Positions 16,368 through 31,699 of a stretch of 64,000 nucleotides of DNA are shown here, piece by piece. Below the pieces are notes generated by a model. That model worked only from the letters and a program-made list of their open reading frames with translations. It made no database searches and had not been told where the DNA came from. The translations under genes and the position numbers were made by a program. The stretch is taken from contig VUYV01000190.1 of the NCBI GenBank assembly GCA_008711295.1, positions 251,318 through 315,317 on the forward strand. Reading direction: 5' to 3'. Every line of letters starts with the position of its first letter. Position 1 is the first letter of the stretch. Origin of the DNA: Anarhynchus alexandrinus (lineage: Eukaryota; Chordata; Aves; Charadriiformes; Charadriidae).

Positions 16368-16514
16368 CTGAAACGTTCTAGGGAGACAGAAAGTCAGCTG
16401 AAGCCTTTGGTAGAAAAAAATAAGAGGATGAGCAAAAAAAATGATGATATGTTGCAATGTATCCAGAGAATGGAAGAGAAAATAAAAAATCTATCAAGGG
16501 AAAATGTGGAATTG
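16368..16514 (+). CDS. JAKMIP1: JAKMIP1 internal exon C (49 codons)
   Basis: The acceptor is tttacag and the donor is gtaagt, both close to consensus. The exon encodes LKRSRETESQLKPLVEKNKR and then MSKKNDDMLQCIQRMEEKIKNLSRENVEL. It is uninterrupted coiled coil, strongly basic in the middle (KNKRMSKKN). Its 49 residues equal seven heptads, so the exon neither shifts frame nor changes heptad register. It continues directly from the NEL end of exon B. Confidence 0.94.
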
Positions 16515-17109
16515 GTAAGTAATCATCTCTGTTACCATGTTATAAGAACACATTGCACACAGTTAGTTTTGAGGTGAAAGTGCTTCTGAGGCTTTTACTC
16601 TAATACAGACATTTCACAGTCTTAAATTCAGCCAATGCAACTGAATATTCACACTCTAAATTGCGAGTGGCACGTGCTTTGTGTTGTATCAATTCACGCT
16701 GATTAAGGGAAGGGATCACAGATAGACAAAATATGTTTGGAGGCTATAAAAGTGTATGACTAAGAATCAGCTTTAATAAATGCTGCTTTTATGATCAGAA
16801 GTCAGAACTAAATTTGAGCTCTGCTATGTTAGCAGACAAGTGAACTCAGTGATCTAATTTTGTCCCAGATTATGTTCTTTCATTCTGTTTTAAAGTATCT
16901 TATGTGAGATATTAAGACTGAGGCACACAGAATGCGTAATTATTTTTTTTGTTGTTGAAAAAGGCCTTATGTTGTAAGATGCACAGACGAGTCCAAATAA
17001 TTCTTGATTACTACATCACATGTGAGAATTTTCCTGCCGTTCCAGCAAGACACTTCAAAATGTTCTTTATGTGGGTTTTTTTTTCCAATTTTGTTTTAAT
17101 TTATTGTAG
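16515..17109 (+). other. Intron C-D (595 bp)
   Basis: Short intron with GT-AG ends and a T-rich 3' part. No repeat or second gene is recognised. Confidence 0.85.
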
Positions 17110-17250
17110 AAAGAGAAGTTATCTGCACAACCAGCACTGAAGAGGCACACATCTTTGAATGATCTCAGCAGCACACGGGAGGAACAAGAAATTGAGTTCC
17201 TTAGACTGCAAGTCAAAGAACAGCAGCATGTTATTGATGATCTCACAGTG
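17110..17250 (+). CDS. JAKMIP1: JAKMIP1 internal exon D (47 codons)
   Basis: The exon begins after ttattgtag with KEKLSAQPALKRHTSLNDLS and continues STREEQEIEFLRLQVKEQQH to VIDDLTV, with donor gtaatg. It starts as a short linker with a basic-Ser motif (KRHTSLND, a plausible site for basophilic kinases by sequence alone). It then returns to a coiled coil with clear leucine heptads. Confidence 0.93.
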
Positions 17251-20200
17251 GTAATGCTTATGACTGGTATACACACGTGCATGCACACACATCTCTAGGC
17301 AAGCTAAGGATTTGAGAGCAGTATTTTAACTCTACTTGTTGTAGTGATGCAGAAGTAGTTCTTTGGCATGGAAAGGTTCTTGTTATTTCTCAGGTAGTGA
17401 ACGAATTTATTTGAAATGTGTATGAATCTCTGTATTACAAAATATTTACTTATTATGAGCTGCTTGTGAAAAGAAGTGCATCAGTCCATCCACCTAACTT
17501 ACACAATTGGCTATCAACAACTGAGGAACTTGGAGGAAAGGACACGTTTCAAAACTTAATGACTGAAACGTGCTGGATGTAGAACCCTGATGCAAACCCA
17601 ACCACTCCCCTGAACTAGAAGTTCTAAAAGAAAGTAACATGCAGGATGGCATCCGTTTCACCTAACTAAGCATCTCTAACTGAGCTGGCCACCGCTAGCT
17701 GTCTTTATGACAACTGGGGAGAAATATGCATGATTCATCTGAACAAAGGTAGCAGCATAGTTTAAGGTTAGAATTGCACAGCTGCTGCCCTCTGGCTGTG
17801 AAGACCACTTAAGATGATGCTCACAGATGTTTGCACTGTTTGATCAGGACTCTTTTGAGTTGTGTTAAGTTGTCTGGTGCTATTTAATGCAATGTATTAT
17901 ACACTCTTCTGGTGCTGGCAGAAATGAGGTGTCATCTCTGAGAGACCCCTGCCCTTCTGGAGCAGCACCTGGAACTCAGGCAGACTATTCCAGAGCATCT
18001 CAAATGGCACTACTGACTGCTACAAAATGATAAAGCGAATTTAAGATCATTCTGTCTAAATAAAAAATTAAACAATTGGATACAACATTGAAAATAAAAA
18101 TAGAAGATCCAAAAAGATAAAATAACAAGATGTGTTATTGCTCTGTCTGGAACATTGTCTGTATTCTTGGCAGTTCCTCTGAGATTTTGACCCTGGATTT
18201 CTCTCTGTAATCAGTGCCCAAGATTGACGTCTGCATGCATTCTCCAGTGTCACAAGCGGTAGGATGTTACTCAGACACTGTGATGTAGGGTCTGACTCAC
18301 AGAGCACTGCTGCTTTACCTTCCAAATACAACTGTAGAGGCAGGGACTATGACATGATATTGAGCTCTCAGATATAACCTCACTTATATTTCAGTGTACA
18401 GTGAGTATGAAAGGACTCTCTTTTTACCATCTCAGCCAGTAATCTGGGGAAATATATTGTATCCTGACTTTGGTGAATGAGTGTTTACTTGTGTTTAGTG
18501 TGAAAGTCAAATAAATAAATATTTCAAAATATGGTTTCATTTTTGCTTTGTTTCCTATTTACAGATGCTTTTTCACTGTCAGAACTAAGTTAAATTGTTA
18601 ACTAGGGTGCTGCTTTGTTTGGCAGTACAAACTAATTGGTGCTTCACCTTCAATATGAATGCAGTAGAACTCTGTACTTCCATTGTGCTTTTCAGCTGTC
18701 TTTTCTGGCTCAAACCACACCTCTACAGCATACAAATGTGTCATAATTATCAAGAATGACCCACATGTCACAAACCTTATTAATACAAAAGTCATCAGCT
18801 TACCTCCAGCTGAGACCAATATGGTACACAGAAGTAAGAATGATAGTCTTAGGCAATAGGGTTGTCTCAATTCATTAGTATTGTCATTTGTAGGGTATCT
18901 TTGATGCTGTTGAAGCCATATAAACAGTGTTTTTCTGGTCAGTGCTTAAAAGGAAAGCTGTCACGATAAACTTAGATGACTGCAAAAGATGCTAGTGATT
19001 CAGTAAGCGGTGGTTTTTTTTTAATTGGTATTATTATTTTTCTGTTAGCTTGATGTATTATTAAGACAGTAAATTAAGCAGTTGTCTTACAAACATGCTT
19101 AGAAACTGGAGAAGTGGGGGATTTTCAAAGTGTTTGTTCATTCTGCACTGAAGTGACAGGAAAGGAAAGGAAAGACAGAGCAAAAGACAGACTAGCCAGT
19201 CTCTCCAACTGTTTGGCCACCTGCTTGGGATGTAGGAGACCCAGGTTAAAGCAGAGAGTTGTGCTTTAACAGGTACCTGAGGAGGGAGCATTATTCTTCA
19301 ACGCTATCTAAAATTCAAATTTGTGTTTTCAGCTTGAGCTTAATATATTAATTATTCTGCAGCTTGAAATACCTGTTCTGTTCTACCTTGGCAGTGATTA
19401 CTTTTCCTTATTCTGAAAAACACATGTGTTAAAGGTGCTATATAATTTACTGTGCTTTTCTGAATTATTTTTACTTTCCAAAACTTTATTCCTGGAACAA
19501 TGTGCTGATAAAGATGAATGGTTTTATTGTGATTTCCACTGGGAGCTTCCTATTTGTCCAGTTTCTGACCTGAATATAAAGCAAATAATTCTGAATAGAA
19601 TAATACCACGCAGTGAGCAATAACTGCTAGAGAAGCACTTGGAACTGCTGTCATTCTTTCAAAACAAGAGATGTTTCAGACAAAGATGCAGAGCTAGGGA
19701 AAGAATCAGGATAAAGGCAGGGAGACAGATCACCTGCTTCCTGTGTCAGTTTTTTGCTTGTCGTCTCCTTTGCATTTTTTACCTTCTTTCTCCTTTTCTC
19801 CTTTGGAATTCAAAGCAGTATTTTTGGGCTTGAATGTTCATAAACCCTGCATTTTTCCAGTTACAACCTCCTCATATTATGATGTAGTTAATTATGATCT
19901 TGTTCCAAGGTCACGGTAGAAAAAAAGACACTAAGTTGACAGAGACTAAGTGAGAGTGCCTTTGGATTTGAGACTTCTGCCCTACAAGGATAAGTCACAT
20001 GTAACACTATCTGCATATGCGTGGTTGTATATCAGAGTATGCCTGATATAATGACTTGCAATAGCTGAGGCCGGACTCATTTTTGGCTCCCCACCTGCTT
20101 CAGAATGGTTGAACACTGGGGTGAGAACGTGAATTCTGTTTCCATAGTGAGCTTCTTGGTAAAAGAGTCACAAAACCTGTCAGAAATCTGTGCCCAGTAT

Positions 20201-20455
20201 TTAACAAAGCCTTTTCTTGCCAACTTCCCGTCAAGTGTGTAAAGTATATGGCTGAAGGTTTGCTTGCTAAAGGGATAAAGCTGCAGTACAGCGTGATGTT
20301 ATACCAACGTGGTGTTATTCAAAAGGATAAAGACATTGTCTTTGAGTTAGCTTTACCGTAGGCTTTAAGAAAACTTGAATGATATTTCTTTGTGCTAGAC
20401 ATCTAAATACATATTTTAAAAGAAAACCATACCAAAATGTTCTCTTTCCTTCTAG
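17251..20455 (+). other. Intron D-E (3.2 kb)
   Basis: Intron with GT-AG borders. A short GGAAA run occurs near 19158. No transposon was recognised with confidence. Minus-strand open frames at 18068-18331 and 18598-18870 show no known similarity. Confidence 0.8.
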
Positions 20456-20515
20456 GAAAGGGAACGGTTATTACGATCTAAAAAACAGAAGAGGAAAAGT
20501 CTGAAGCCTCCAAAG
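20456..20515 (+). CDS. JAKMIP1: JAKMIP1 internal exon E, basic mini-exon (20 codons)
   Basis: A 60-base exon between tctag and gtgagc encoding ERERLLRSKKQKRKSLKPPK. Eleven of the 20 residues are Lys or Arg, giving a concentrated positive patch between coiled coils and just before the acidic linker of exon F. Such a patch could contact microtubules, RNA or membranes, which is inference only. Phase 0 at both ends makes it a possible cassette exon. Confidence 0.92.
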
Positions 20516-22374
20516 GTGAGCAAACTTTCAGTTTTCCATGCATTTTGGATGTTGCAAACAGTGCTTATTTCAAATATTGCTTGAAATTAGAGCTCTACTT
20601 AAACTAATGGTAAAATTTCATATAATTCTCCCATTTTTTCTAGTGAGTGCTTACTAACTTTTTCTTGGGATAATTCAGGAGCTGCAAGTTTTTTACTGCA
20701 CACAAGTGTTGTTCTTTTGTTTTTTGTCTTAAATAAATAATATAATTACACTTTTAGCCATTGTGGCCTAAATATTCAAGTGGCTTGAAGTCTAAATGAT
20801 ATAATGACTTGAAATAACTACCATTTCAAAGGACAAATGCTCGGTCCTTTTTAAAGAAAATAAACTCTTTAAACTACTCGTACAAAGTTACTGCTTAATC
20901 ACAAATGAAAACCGTAACTTATGCTAGGGATGTTATTGAAATGACATTTCTGTATGTGATATATAAATAGTAAGAAGATTCTAACTGTTTTTCTCTAGTA
21001 TTCTGTATTTTGCTCTAGAATGCAAAGTACAAAAGAAAAAAACAGATTGTAGAAACAGTAAAGCTTTTCTTCAGAGCGTAACTTAATGTTTATTGTTAAG
21101 ACATGCTTAAAATAATTAATTCTGCTGAATAATGTTTTTCGTGAAATTGAACATTAGCAGCCTGGAGCACATGAGAGGAAGAGAATGGGGTAAGAGGGGA
21201 AAAAATGTAAATGAAGAGTGGAGAGATGATTATCATCTGTATGGTAGTGGAAGGCACATTCTGTCATAAATCGGTGTTTGTTTTCAGTGTATTCTGCATA
21301 GTATATTCCTGGTGACCTCCAGGTGGTGCTTTTTTATTGCTCTACATTCTCTAATACCTGTATTCTGAAAGACTAACCCTTTGGGATTCTCTGTTTCAGT
21401 GGTAATTTCTTCAAATTATGCTTCGAATAATGATGTGTCTTTTACATATGAAGAAAGAAATATTCAGAAATAATAATAAATGTTGCATACACTTTCTGTT
21501 ATGTAGAGGAAAGCTGATAGATGCCAAATATATCTACAGTAACCTTGATCTGATCTTTAGTGTAGTTGGATGTTTGTGTGTTGACAGTGAGTTTAAAAAC
21601 AAGACGTAAAATTAAATATATATATGTGTAACTAATACTGTAATTTTTATAGTCCTCTCTCTAGTTATCAGATTTTAAATTAGTTGTGTAAGATCTTTCG
21701 CTGAATTGTAAAGTTCCTAATGAAACAAAACTACTTAATTTCATTTATTAGGAGTTGATAACTAGTGATGCTAATTTCTATAGGCTGAAAACTTCCATAA
21801 TTATTCATTTATGTCTTAAAAATGTTCTGTATTAACAGAACTTCAGCTGACCTAGACTCCGTACCCTTTCCTTTTACCTGTTTTCTCTTAAGCAAGCTGC
21901 TGCTTTTATGGTATGTTCTTCTTTTCCTTATTGACCAAAGCAAGAGCTAAACAACATGAGGGTTGGAGATAATATGCGTGATACCATTAAAAAAATTGTG
22001 GCAGTGCTATTCTTCATGTGGTAAGAGTACTATAATTGTGGCACTTCTGCAGAGGTTACTGCAAGAATTGTGTGCATATGAGCAGCAGAGTTAGTAGGCG
22101 GTTGCTTCTTATTTATGATATGATAGATACACCAGGAAGAACAAATTTAATCAGCAGCAGACATAACTCCCACTAGTTATTCCATCCCCTGTCCGTTAGC
22201 GCCTCAGTGCTCATATGAAATTAGCCATTTGAAATTTTATTTGATGCTATCTTCTCAAAGGAAAAGCAGGACTACAGACTAAAAACAAGGGAAAAAGGAA
22301 GTTGTGAGAGTAGAGCGAATGGGATTATATATGCTATAGTAGTTATACTGTATGAATGATACTAGTTTTTATAT

Positions 22375-22390
22375 AACTATATATATAGTT
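22375..22390. repeat. 16-bp perfect AT palindrome
   Basis: AACTATATATATAGTT reads the same on both strands. It is probably a by-product of a TA-rich microsatellite. Confidence 0.7.
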
Positions 22391-23679
22391 TCTACATGAG
22401 CTAATTCCTTAAGGAAGGAAAGAAGTTGTCGATAGTATACTTATTAGTGTCCTATTACCTGCCATTGTATAATCCTGTAGGCTATTCACGTGTACGTGAA
22501 ATGTTGACTTGGAGTTTAAACGCTGTTGGTGTAAGCTTCTAAAAATCCAGTTCTGGTATACAGGCTCGTTTCCTTCTAGGTCATCTGTGTGGTCCTGTGA
22601 GGATCAAAATACTCAAAGCAAGCTGTGTTTCCCCCAGTTTTCCAGCAGTTTTTTATTGAAACAATCTATGCAGAATGGGCTGCTTACCCATATAAGCTGG
22701 TGGGATTGTACCATCTTCATCCTCTCTGTTTTTACATCCTATCTTAGGAATCCAGATGAAAATGGTAGAATTCATTGAACCAAGCATGACAAATGGTTGG
22801 TTAGATGTCATTAATGGAGGTGAGATATAAACATCTCGCTCTGGACAAAGTGGTAACATTAAGTGGTGAACGTTCTCCTCTGGAAGTAGATATCTAAATA
22901 GGCCATATGAGTTTTGTCCTAAAATTGCCTATTTCTCCCTGTAGACCATAAAAGCAGTCTAAGATGAGTTGTTTTATATATAGACATGTACAGTGCAAGT
23001 GTATTTCTGTCTATGATCTGTGCAAGATTTTTATATCATACAGATGATAACCTATATATAATAGTAGAAGAAATTATGGGTGTATCTGTCCTAACCAACC
23101 ACTTGGAAGGAGAAACTGCTGACGTAAATATTTGGCTTTGCTTTTCTAAGATTTGTTAAATGTAAAATTAGCGTTAACACAGTGAATTATCAAGTTTGGC
23201 AGTTGGAGTTGGATCTATTTCCAGCTGTGCCCCACTTCCCTTGACAAAGTGAGAAAGGAAATAAATGGTGAGAATTAGGTTTCCTGAATGTGGTCAAATA
23301 AGCTCAGACTAGAAGGTGTAGAAAAGTTCCTTTTTTTGTTCTAATAAAAGGAACTTGTTGCACAGGATGAAGACTTACACTCATCTACTGTTGCAGCTTC
23401 TCTTAAATGGGTACTTTTTTACACTCCAGATTACTTAATTTTTGAGGTACTCTGGCTGGACAGCGTTTGTCTTTGTTTTCTAATATGAGTATTTTCCTGA
23501 CATCATTGATTCCTGTTAGCTGGAACAGAATCCATGCCGTGCTTTTCTCCATCCTTAAGACAGCTTGTGTGAATGATGTGTCAGGCTAGTCCGTTAGCCT
23601 TTATAGCCCAATTGGGTCTAAATAACATCAGTTCAGTTGAGAAGCTTTTAAAAATGCCAAGGATTTTTTGTTGATTTTC

Positions 23680-23706
23680 TCTTTTTTTTTTTTCTTTTTT
23701 TTTTTT
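23680..23706 (+). repeat. T-rich tract
   Basis: Runs of T separated by single C; a simple repeat without an adjoining element. Confidence 0.85.
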
Positions 23707-24000
23707 CCACCTCACCCCAGTTAGGTATCTGTGTTATTTCTGGAGCTCTGTAGGTGCACTAGGTTACTGTTGCTAGTGTAGCTTTGACTGAGCACTCGTT
23801 TAATTACCAAGGGGCATAAGAGTCCATAGAACAGCGCTGGCAACCGCCTCCGGTTCCCCGAGGAAAGGAGCAGCACAGCGGGATGGGGCTTTATAACCTC
23901 TGTGGCTGCAAGGTGTTTAGAGGACTCTGTATACTCAGGTACTGTAGGGTAGTTTTCTCTGAAGTGAAGCAGCCTAAGCTGACAGAGGTTTATTTTTGGT

Positions 24001-24172
24001 TTGTTTTTTTTTTCTTTTTTCTTTTTACATTGGACTTGTTAGGAAAAAGATGTACCAGAGGTGAATCTTCTTTTGCTGTTTAATGCATGTTTTTTTCCAG
24101 GTGTCTTTTTCTTTTTTTTTTTTTGTGTGGTGTTTTGGGGGGATTTTTTTGTTGGGTTTTTCTTTTTTTTTC
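24001..24172 (+). repeat. T-rich / TG-rich low-complexity tract
   Basis: Long runs of T interrupted by TTTTC, GTGTGGTG, a run of six G and TTGGG. The composition is that of a degraded simple repeat. No gene or transposon is recognised. Confidence 0.7.
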
Positions 24173-26030
24173 CTAATTCTGGTAGTGAAATAATCAAGAA
24201 ACTCTGGAAACGGTATTTTGGGGGTTTTGTTTATTTTTGACACAGAGAATGGAATTACAGTGATTCCATGATTGATGGAGTCATGCATTTGAAAATAAGG
24301 CATAATTGCCTGGTTTGTTTGGAAACTGCAGGACTCTACAGATTTGTTTCTTTATTTAAACTTTAATAAATAAACTGTATTTGTGGAAAGCCTGCACACT
24401 GGTGTGATGGAGTTCATATTTCTTGTTTTATATTTTTCTTTTTTTATCTGCCTCTGTGCTTTGGTGTGCCTGTATTTTTCTGGCTGCCAAGAAATGACTT
24501 ATAAGCATGAAGGTAAGAAGTTACTGATTAGCTCATCTGATTGCAGTACAAGGAAATTAATCTTGGATCATTTCCATCATGTTAGATTAAGTACTTGAAA
24601 ATGAGTTATTTAAATGTAAAGTGAAACTCCTTTAGCAATGGAGGAATCAGATTATTTATATGTAAGTCTATCTAATCCAAACCATTAAAAATATGAGGGT
24701 ATATTGAAATTTGCATATAATGTGGTCTATGTGTCACTATTGATTTATAACATTCTAAACTTCGATATTTACTGAGCATCATACTTCAGTAGAAGCATTA
24801 ATACTTGAGTTATAAAGACCTAATGCATAATTTGACTTTAAAATTATGTGAAAACATTGATATAAATCCAGGTGAAATATAGTTGCTATTAAATGCATGG
24901 CAGTAGTCAGTGGAAATTAGAATTTAAATCAGATTTTTTCAGCAATTTACATGACTATTTTCTCAGTTATAAATTTATGATTTGGAAGTAACAAATGTAC
25001 AAATCAATTTAAAAGAATCTTTGAGTTGTTAATTGAGAATGTTCCCATTTTTAAGAAAAGTTTGAATGAAAATTGAATGAAAATAGTGTATAGTTACAAA
25101 AATCAAGTCCATGTTACACATGTTTTTATATACTTTTCAAAAACCATTGTGATTCAGCTTTTGAGCTATACGTGGAATCTCCCTTGGAGTTGGTGTATTT
25201 ATTTATGCCTTTTATTTATTACAGTGTTTATCACCAAACTTTGTATGAATCAGATGCCTTATTTTTGGCCTTTTTTTTTTTTTCCTCTCTACAACTGTTC
25301 CCTTAACAGTTAATTTATTCTGGTTTTGCTGGGAATCATTTCTTGTAGCCAGTTGCTTCGGATACTAGACGATCAACAATAAAACCAGCTAATTATGTCA
25401 TGAAGCAATTCATACATGTGCAATTAATATATGATGGTTAAATACCTTATCTCTATTTCTATGGAAAGCATCTGCTCCACAAAATGATAAATGTACAGCT
25501 TCTCTGAAGAGGAAGGAGTCATTAAAAATAAATACGTGGTTCACTCATAACTTCAAATATTATAGACAGTCTATATAGCATTTAACAGTTTTTTATTTTT
25601 AACTCTCCTTGAAGTGTTGGGGTTTTTTTAGTGTGATGGGAAATACTAATTTTCTTGCATAATTCCCTCCCATCTAATAATCAAGTGATTTATTTAATAA
25701 CATATGCAAATTATTTTTCCCTGGTTTTGCTACTTGTGAAAGGTTTAAATGCAGCTAGTATCTTTTATCAAAATAACGGCGTTGCTTTAAGTATCTTCTC
25801 AAACCTACATACATTTATGTAAAATCAAACCCGCTGTTGTTTTAGGATTATGTTTTTTCCCTTCTTGAAACAGCGTGCGTGGGTGTGTGCATGCAGGGCT
25901 AAAGAAAGATGCATACTTAACCTGAGTTATCTGCAGAAGTGACTGTATAGCAGAGGTAGAGCAAAAAACCCCATAGGTATGAAGAGCCTTGTTTTAACTA
26001 AGCTGCTGCTGACCTTCATGGCACTGTGTT

Positions 26031-26031
26031 N
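26031..26031. other. Single ambiguous base
   Basis: A lone N within otherwise ordinary intron sequence, probably a base-call or polishing ambiguity. Confidence 0.95.
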
Positions 26032-28379
26032 AAACTGGAGTTTTGCTCTCCACCTTTTAGAAGTCCCTTCTGCCAGCCTTCTCAAAGTCAAGACTTGACT
26101 CTCATTTACTTTGTCAGCCCTCAAGCCTGTACACTTTATTGCGGGTTTGGGTTGAGCTGTGCTCAAGCGCGTTTGTCCAAGGCCAAGCACCCTTGAGGCA
26201 GGAGGCATGATGAGCAGGGTCAGCTGTTCTTCGGTCCTCTGAGTTGCTTGTCCTTGGCTAGGCTCCTTCAAAGCACAGCCTAGTTGTTCTGAGCCCTGTC
26301 CACAGACAAGCTGGTACAGGCAGAAGAGGGAGATATAAAAGTATTGGCATAAGAGTCTGCGTGCAGCTTTGTTTCACGTTTACTCTCAGCATCTTTGAGT
26401 AAAAAAAAGTACCCGCACTGCAAAATGGCGATGTGGTTTTCATGGAAGTTTCTTGGTCTTTGTTTACCCGCCATCATCATCTTTATCTCCATTTGATCTA
26501 CCTTCATCTTTATGAAACTGTATCTGTTCATCTGTTTGGAGTCAGAAGGGAGTTCTTCCTGATGAGTTGACCGGGCAACCCAAACTGTAAATTTGTTTGT
26601 CTTCCTTACAACTGGAAGGTAGCACCATTTCTTTAGCCCTATTTTCAACTCCAATATTTACTTGTAGTAATACTCTTAGATGATTGTAGGCTGCAACCAG
26701 TATTCAGCATGGGAGAAATGCTGGATGGACTATCTCCCAAGGACTAATTACACCTCAGTTTTTGTGGTAAATCTTTGTGCTTATGAGAGAGGAGTCTGAA
26801 ATGTTTGTAATTCAAGTGTGAGAGAACACATTACCTTTCTGGATAAGTCTTTATCTTTCTAGAATAGAGCTTAAACCTGTTCCCAGTGTCCTTTGTTTTG
26901 TTAAGTAGGACAGAACAGTGAACAAACTGGTGCAGCACGTGAATGCTGGAGGAAAGGATGAAATTATCCCAGGGAAGTGTTTGTCTGAAGCACCTTAGCC
27001 GTAACTCTACCTGGTGAAAGGATCATGGTGCTTCCTAAACGACTGAGAGGAAAGTAACGTGTCTTTACAGGGTTTTAGTGCTGTAACTGCGATCCTTTTC
27101 TTGTGAATACACTAAACAGTAGTTTAGTAGCTTGCAAAAGGAAGGCTGTTTCTAAAGATTGTTCAGAAGCTCTTTGCCTTCTGTGCTGTGTCATACTTAC
27201 CTGTGTGCCTATGGACAAGCACAGTCTGTTTCGAAAAGATGTGGCTTTTTGGGGTTTCTTTTTTTTTTTGAGTGCATAACATCCTTTCAGAAGGAGATTT
27301 TTAGTAGAACCAGTTAATTTAAAAATGCAGTCTGGAGGAAATTTTTAAATTATTATTTGAAGGGCTCATCTTAAGTGAAGCAATTAAGTGGTTCAGGACT
27401 TGAAGCTGTCTTAGGTAGCTTGAGTGGGATTAGCTGTGCTGTGAAACAATTATGGAGTTGTTTAGCTTATGAGTGATGAGACTGTGACCTGTTGGACTAT
27501 GGTAACCAGAGCTGCAGGCTGTAAATGGTGTCATGTGTCATGAGGCACCAGGTCACACCTACGAGCTTGACTTTGTGGTACCACTTAATTCAAGACAGAG
27601 TGTTTTGGCTGTTGATGAGAGCTCTGCTGAGACAAAAGAATATATTAAGCATTATGGGGCTTTGTGAGAAAGTAAAAAGGCAACACTTTGTAGACATACT
27701 GAAAAAATGTATAAAGTTAGGTAAGTCTAGAAGTCTGCGGTGAAAGGTAAATATTTGGAATTCATCATGAGATAGGGCATTACAGATAAAATAAAACCTT
27801 TCGGTATCTTGAATGAAATTGATGACTCACTCAGCCAGTTTGGCTTTGATGATATGTAAGATGTCTGATGTTCTGAGTTAATAACAATTGATTATTTTTT
27901 TTTTCATCATTTAGGCCTTTTTAATAAACAGGGCTATTATCTTCTCATATACAACCTGTGGTTTATAGTTGTTTTTTTTAAAACAAAAACAAAAAACTGT
28001 GACATCAGGATCTGTGATTCAGCATCAAGCAGTGCCAAAAAAAATAGAGACAGATAGACAAATTTTCCTTCATCTTCTTAAAGCAACCTGTCCGCCCTGG
28101 CCTCCCTGTCTAGGATGCTTCATAACCTGACTCCATTTTTCTAGCAACACCCTTTTTTTTATTTTTTTCTCCCTTAATTTTATTGCTTCTCTGAGTTTGT
28201 GTTGGGTTATTGGAACACTTTTATGGTGTAAAATGCTAGGCTTTCTATTTTCTAGTTAAATGTTTAAGCAATTTTTTTTTTTTAAACAGCAGAATTTTCT
28301 GTAGAAATTTGCTGCTTTCTGAGCATATAGTAGGAAACTGGTGGAAAGGGGGCTCTTAAAATGGTGAGAGAATTATTGC

Positions 28380-28420
28380 CGTTGTGATGTTTTATATAAA
28401 ACATCAAATTTTTCACAACG
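28380..28420. repeat. Compound palindrome
   Basis: A perfect 20-bp palindrome, GATGTTTTATATAAAACATC (28386-28405), is flanked by a second inverted pair, CGTTGTGA (28380-28387) and TCACAACG (28413-28420). It can form two alternative hairpins. The origin is unknown; a remnant of a small inverted-repeat transposon is one possibility. Confidence 0.75.
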
Positions 28421-29011
28421 AACATTGTACTATTTATTTCCATTGACTATTCATTTCTCTGGTTTTCTGTAAGCATGCGTTTAATTGATTACATTGTGTA
28501 AAATTTTTTAAATCTGGATTGAAATGCTGGTTTGCCCTAAGCATAGTTTTTTTGGTCAGTCATAACACTGGAGCAAATTTTTGAAAAACTTGAGAATAAT
28601 AGTGTTGGAAAAACAAATGGAAATTGGCAATTTGTACATTTAAGTAGGATTTTGTGAAGTAGATATTATAAATTAATCTCTCATTTTTTCTTTTTTTTCT
28701 TTTTTAAAATTAGTATAGATGACAAAATTTATTCTGCATTGTTCTTTGGAATATTTTTTTCCCATTTGGTTCCACATCTTAATATATTACATTGTATTGG
28801 CTTACTTTCTTCTTAATAGATGTTGCATTCCTCTACTGTGAATCTTGTAAGATCTGTATGATTTTGGTAATTAGCTTTTATACTTCTGCTAAAGCACTAT
28901 TCTTTGGGCAATTACCCAGTGCTATGTGCAGTTCAGTTCTTGGAGGCTCTTATACAAATGATGTTGAAAAGGTAGCTAATTTAATCAGAGAACAAAGGCT
29001 TATGAAGGAAC

Positions 29012-29043
29012 NNNNNNNNNNNNNNNNNNNNNNNNNNNNNNNN
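29012..29043. other. Sequence gap (32 N)
   Basis: A run of 32 N lies 92 bp upstream of exon F, in the intron. It cuts through an open frame that begins at 28792. Confidence 0.95.
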
Positions 29044-29117
29044 TAATGGTCAGAGAAGACCTTGGCCTACTGGTTACTGGGTCATTGGGGTTTTCCAACT
29101 GTTTTGCTAGTAACTAA

Positions 29118-30682
<1,565 letters not shown>

Positions 30683-31699
30683 TAATTGAAATTTCTTTTG
30701 GCTCTGAAATCATTGAAAAGCTTAAAAAAACTTGGAATAGCAGGAGATGTCTTTCCAGGTCAGTTAAATACAAAGCACAATGTTTTTGAAGATTAGAGGG
30801 TATTATCAGTAAGGTGACAATTTAGATCTGGTGCGATCAGGACAGATATATCATTGCCCTTTACTCTAGCATGCATAATATATTAAACATTTCAGTAGCA
30901 AGACAGTGTTATTGAGAATGATATCCCAATTCAACCTGCAATTTGGATATCAACATGATGGATTTAAAATGAATCAGAGAACAGGTTGTTATAAGTACTC
31001 AGGTACTCCTATTATATGATTATATTACAAATCTGACCCAAATCTGAAAAAGGAAGTTTTTCTGCAAGTGTTTTGTTGAATACATGAAATCCTAATTTGT
31101 TTTTAAAAATCTAAGTTTGAGAGTATTCTTCTACTAAAAAGTACGTAGCTAAGTGTTGTTCCTATTAGTTCAGTATCTGCGATTGTTTACTCACTCTGAC
31201 ATAAATGTTTTTTTATCCTCACAGCAATCACTGTACTATAGGTATTTGAGGTGTGAGAAAGTATATATTCTGTTTTCCTCTACCCTTCTGTCACCACTGT
31301 GTTTAACCATTTAGTGAAGAGATGAGGTCAGCAGAAATCATGCTAACATCTTCCATTCTGTTTTTTCCAAACTGGGGAGGAGAGAAATCACTTCATAATG
31401 AATTTTTGAGCTCTGACTCAGTCTCCAGATCTATTCACTGAACAGCATTAGTGTCAGAAAAGGCCCGAGTTAACTAGAGGCAAAATTTCTTGTACTTTAT
31501 TCCAACTCCTTGCAGATAGGGGCATGTCTAGAAATGTAGCATATTTACAAGTCACCCTCTACTTGAATGAGTATTGTGACTGATGACCAAAGAACATGTA
31601 ACATCCAAATAGGCAAGCAATAGCCATAGGGCTGGAAACTTCATCATCTTCACCTCATGTCCTTCATTCTGCATTGAGTACAGCTTGAACCCATAGAGT

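Noticed and set aside
26280..26654. 124-codon open frame on the minus strand in intron E-F
   Set aside because: No recognisable similarity. It overlaps another equally meaningless open frame in a different phase.
28945..28979. A 35-base microexon (acceptor gttcag, donor gtagct) upstream of exon F
   Set aside because: It would shift the frame, while exons E and F join in frame exactly as expected for the family.
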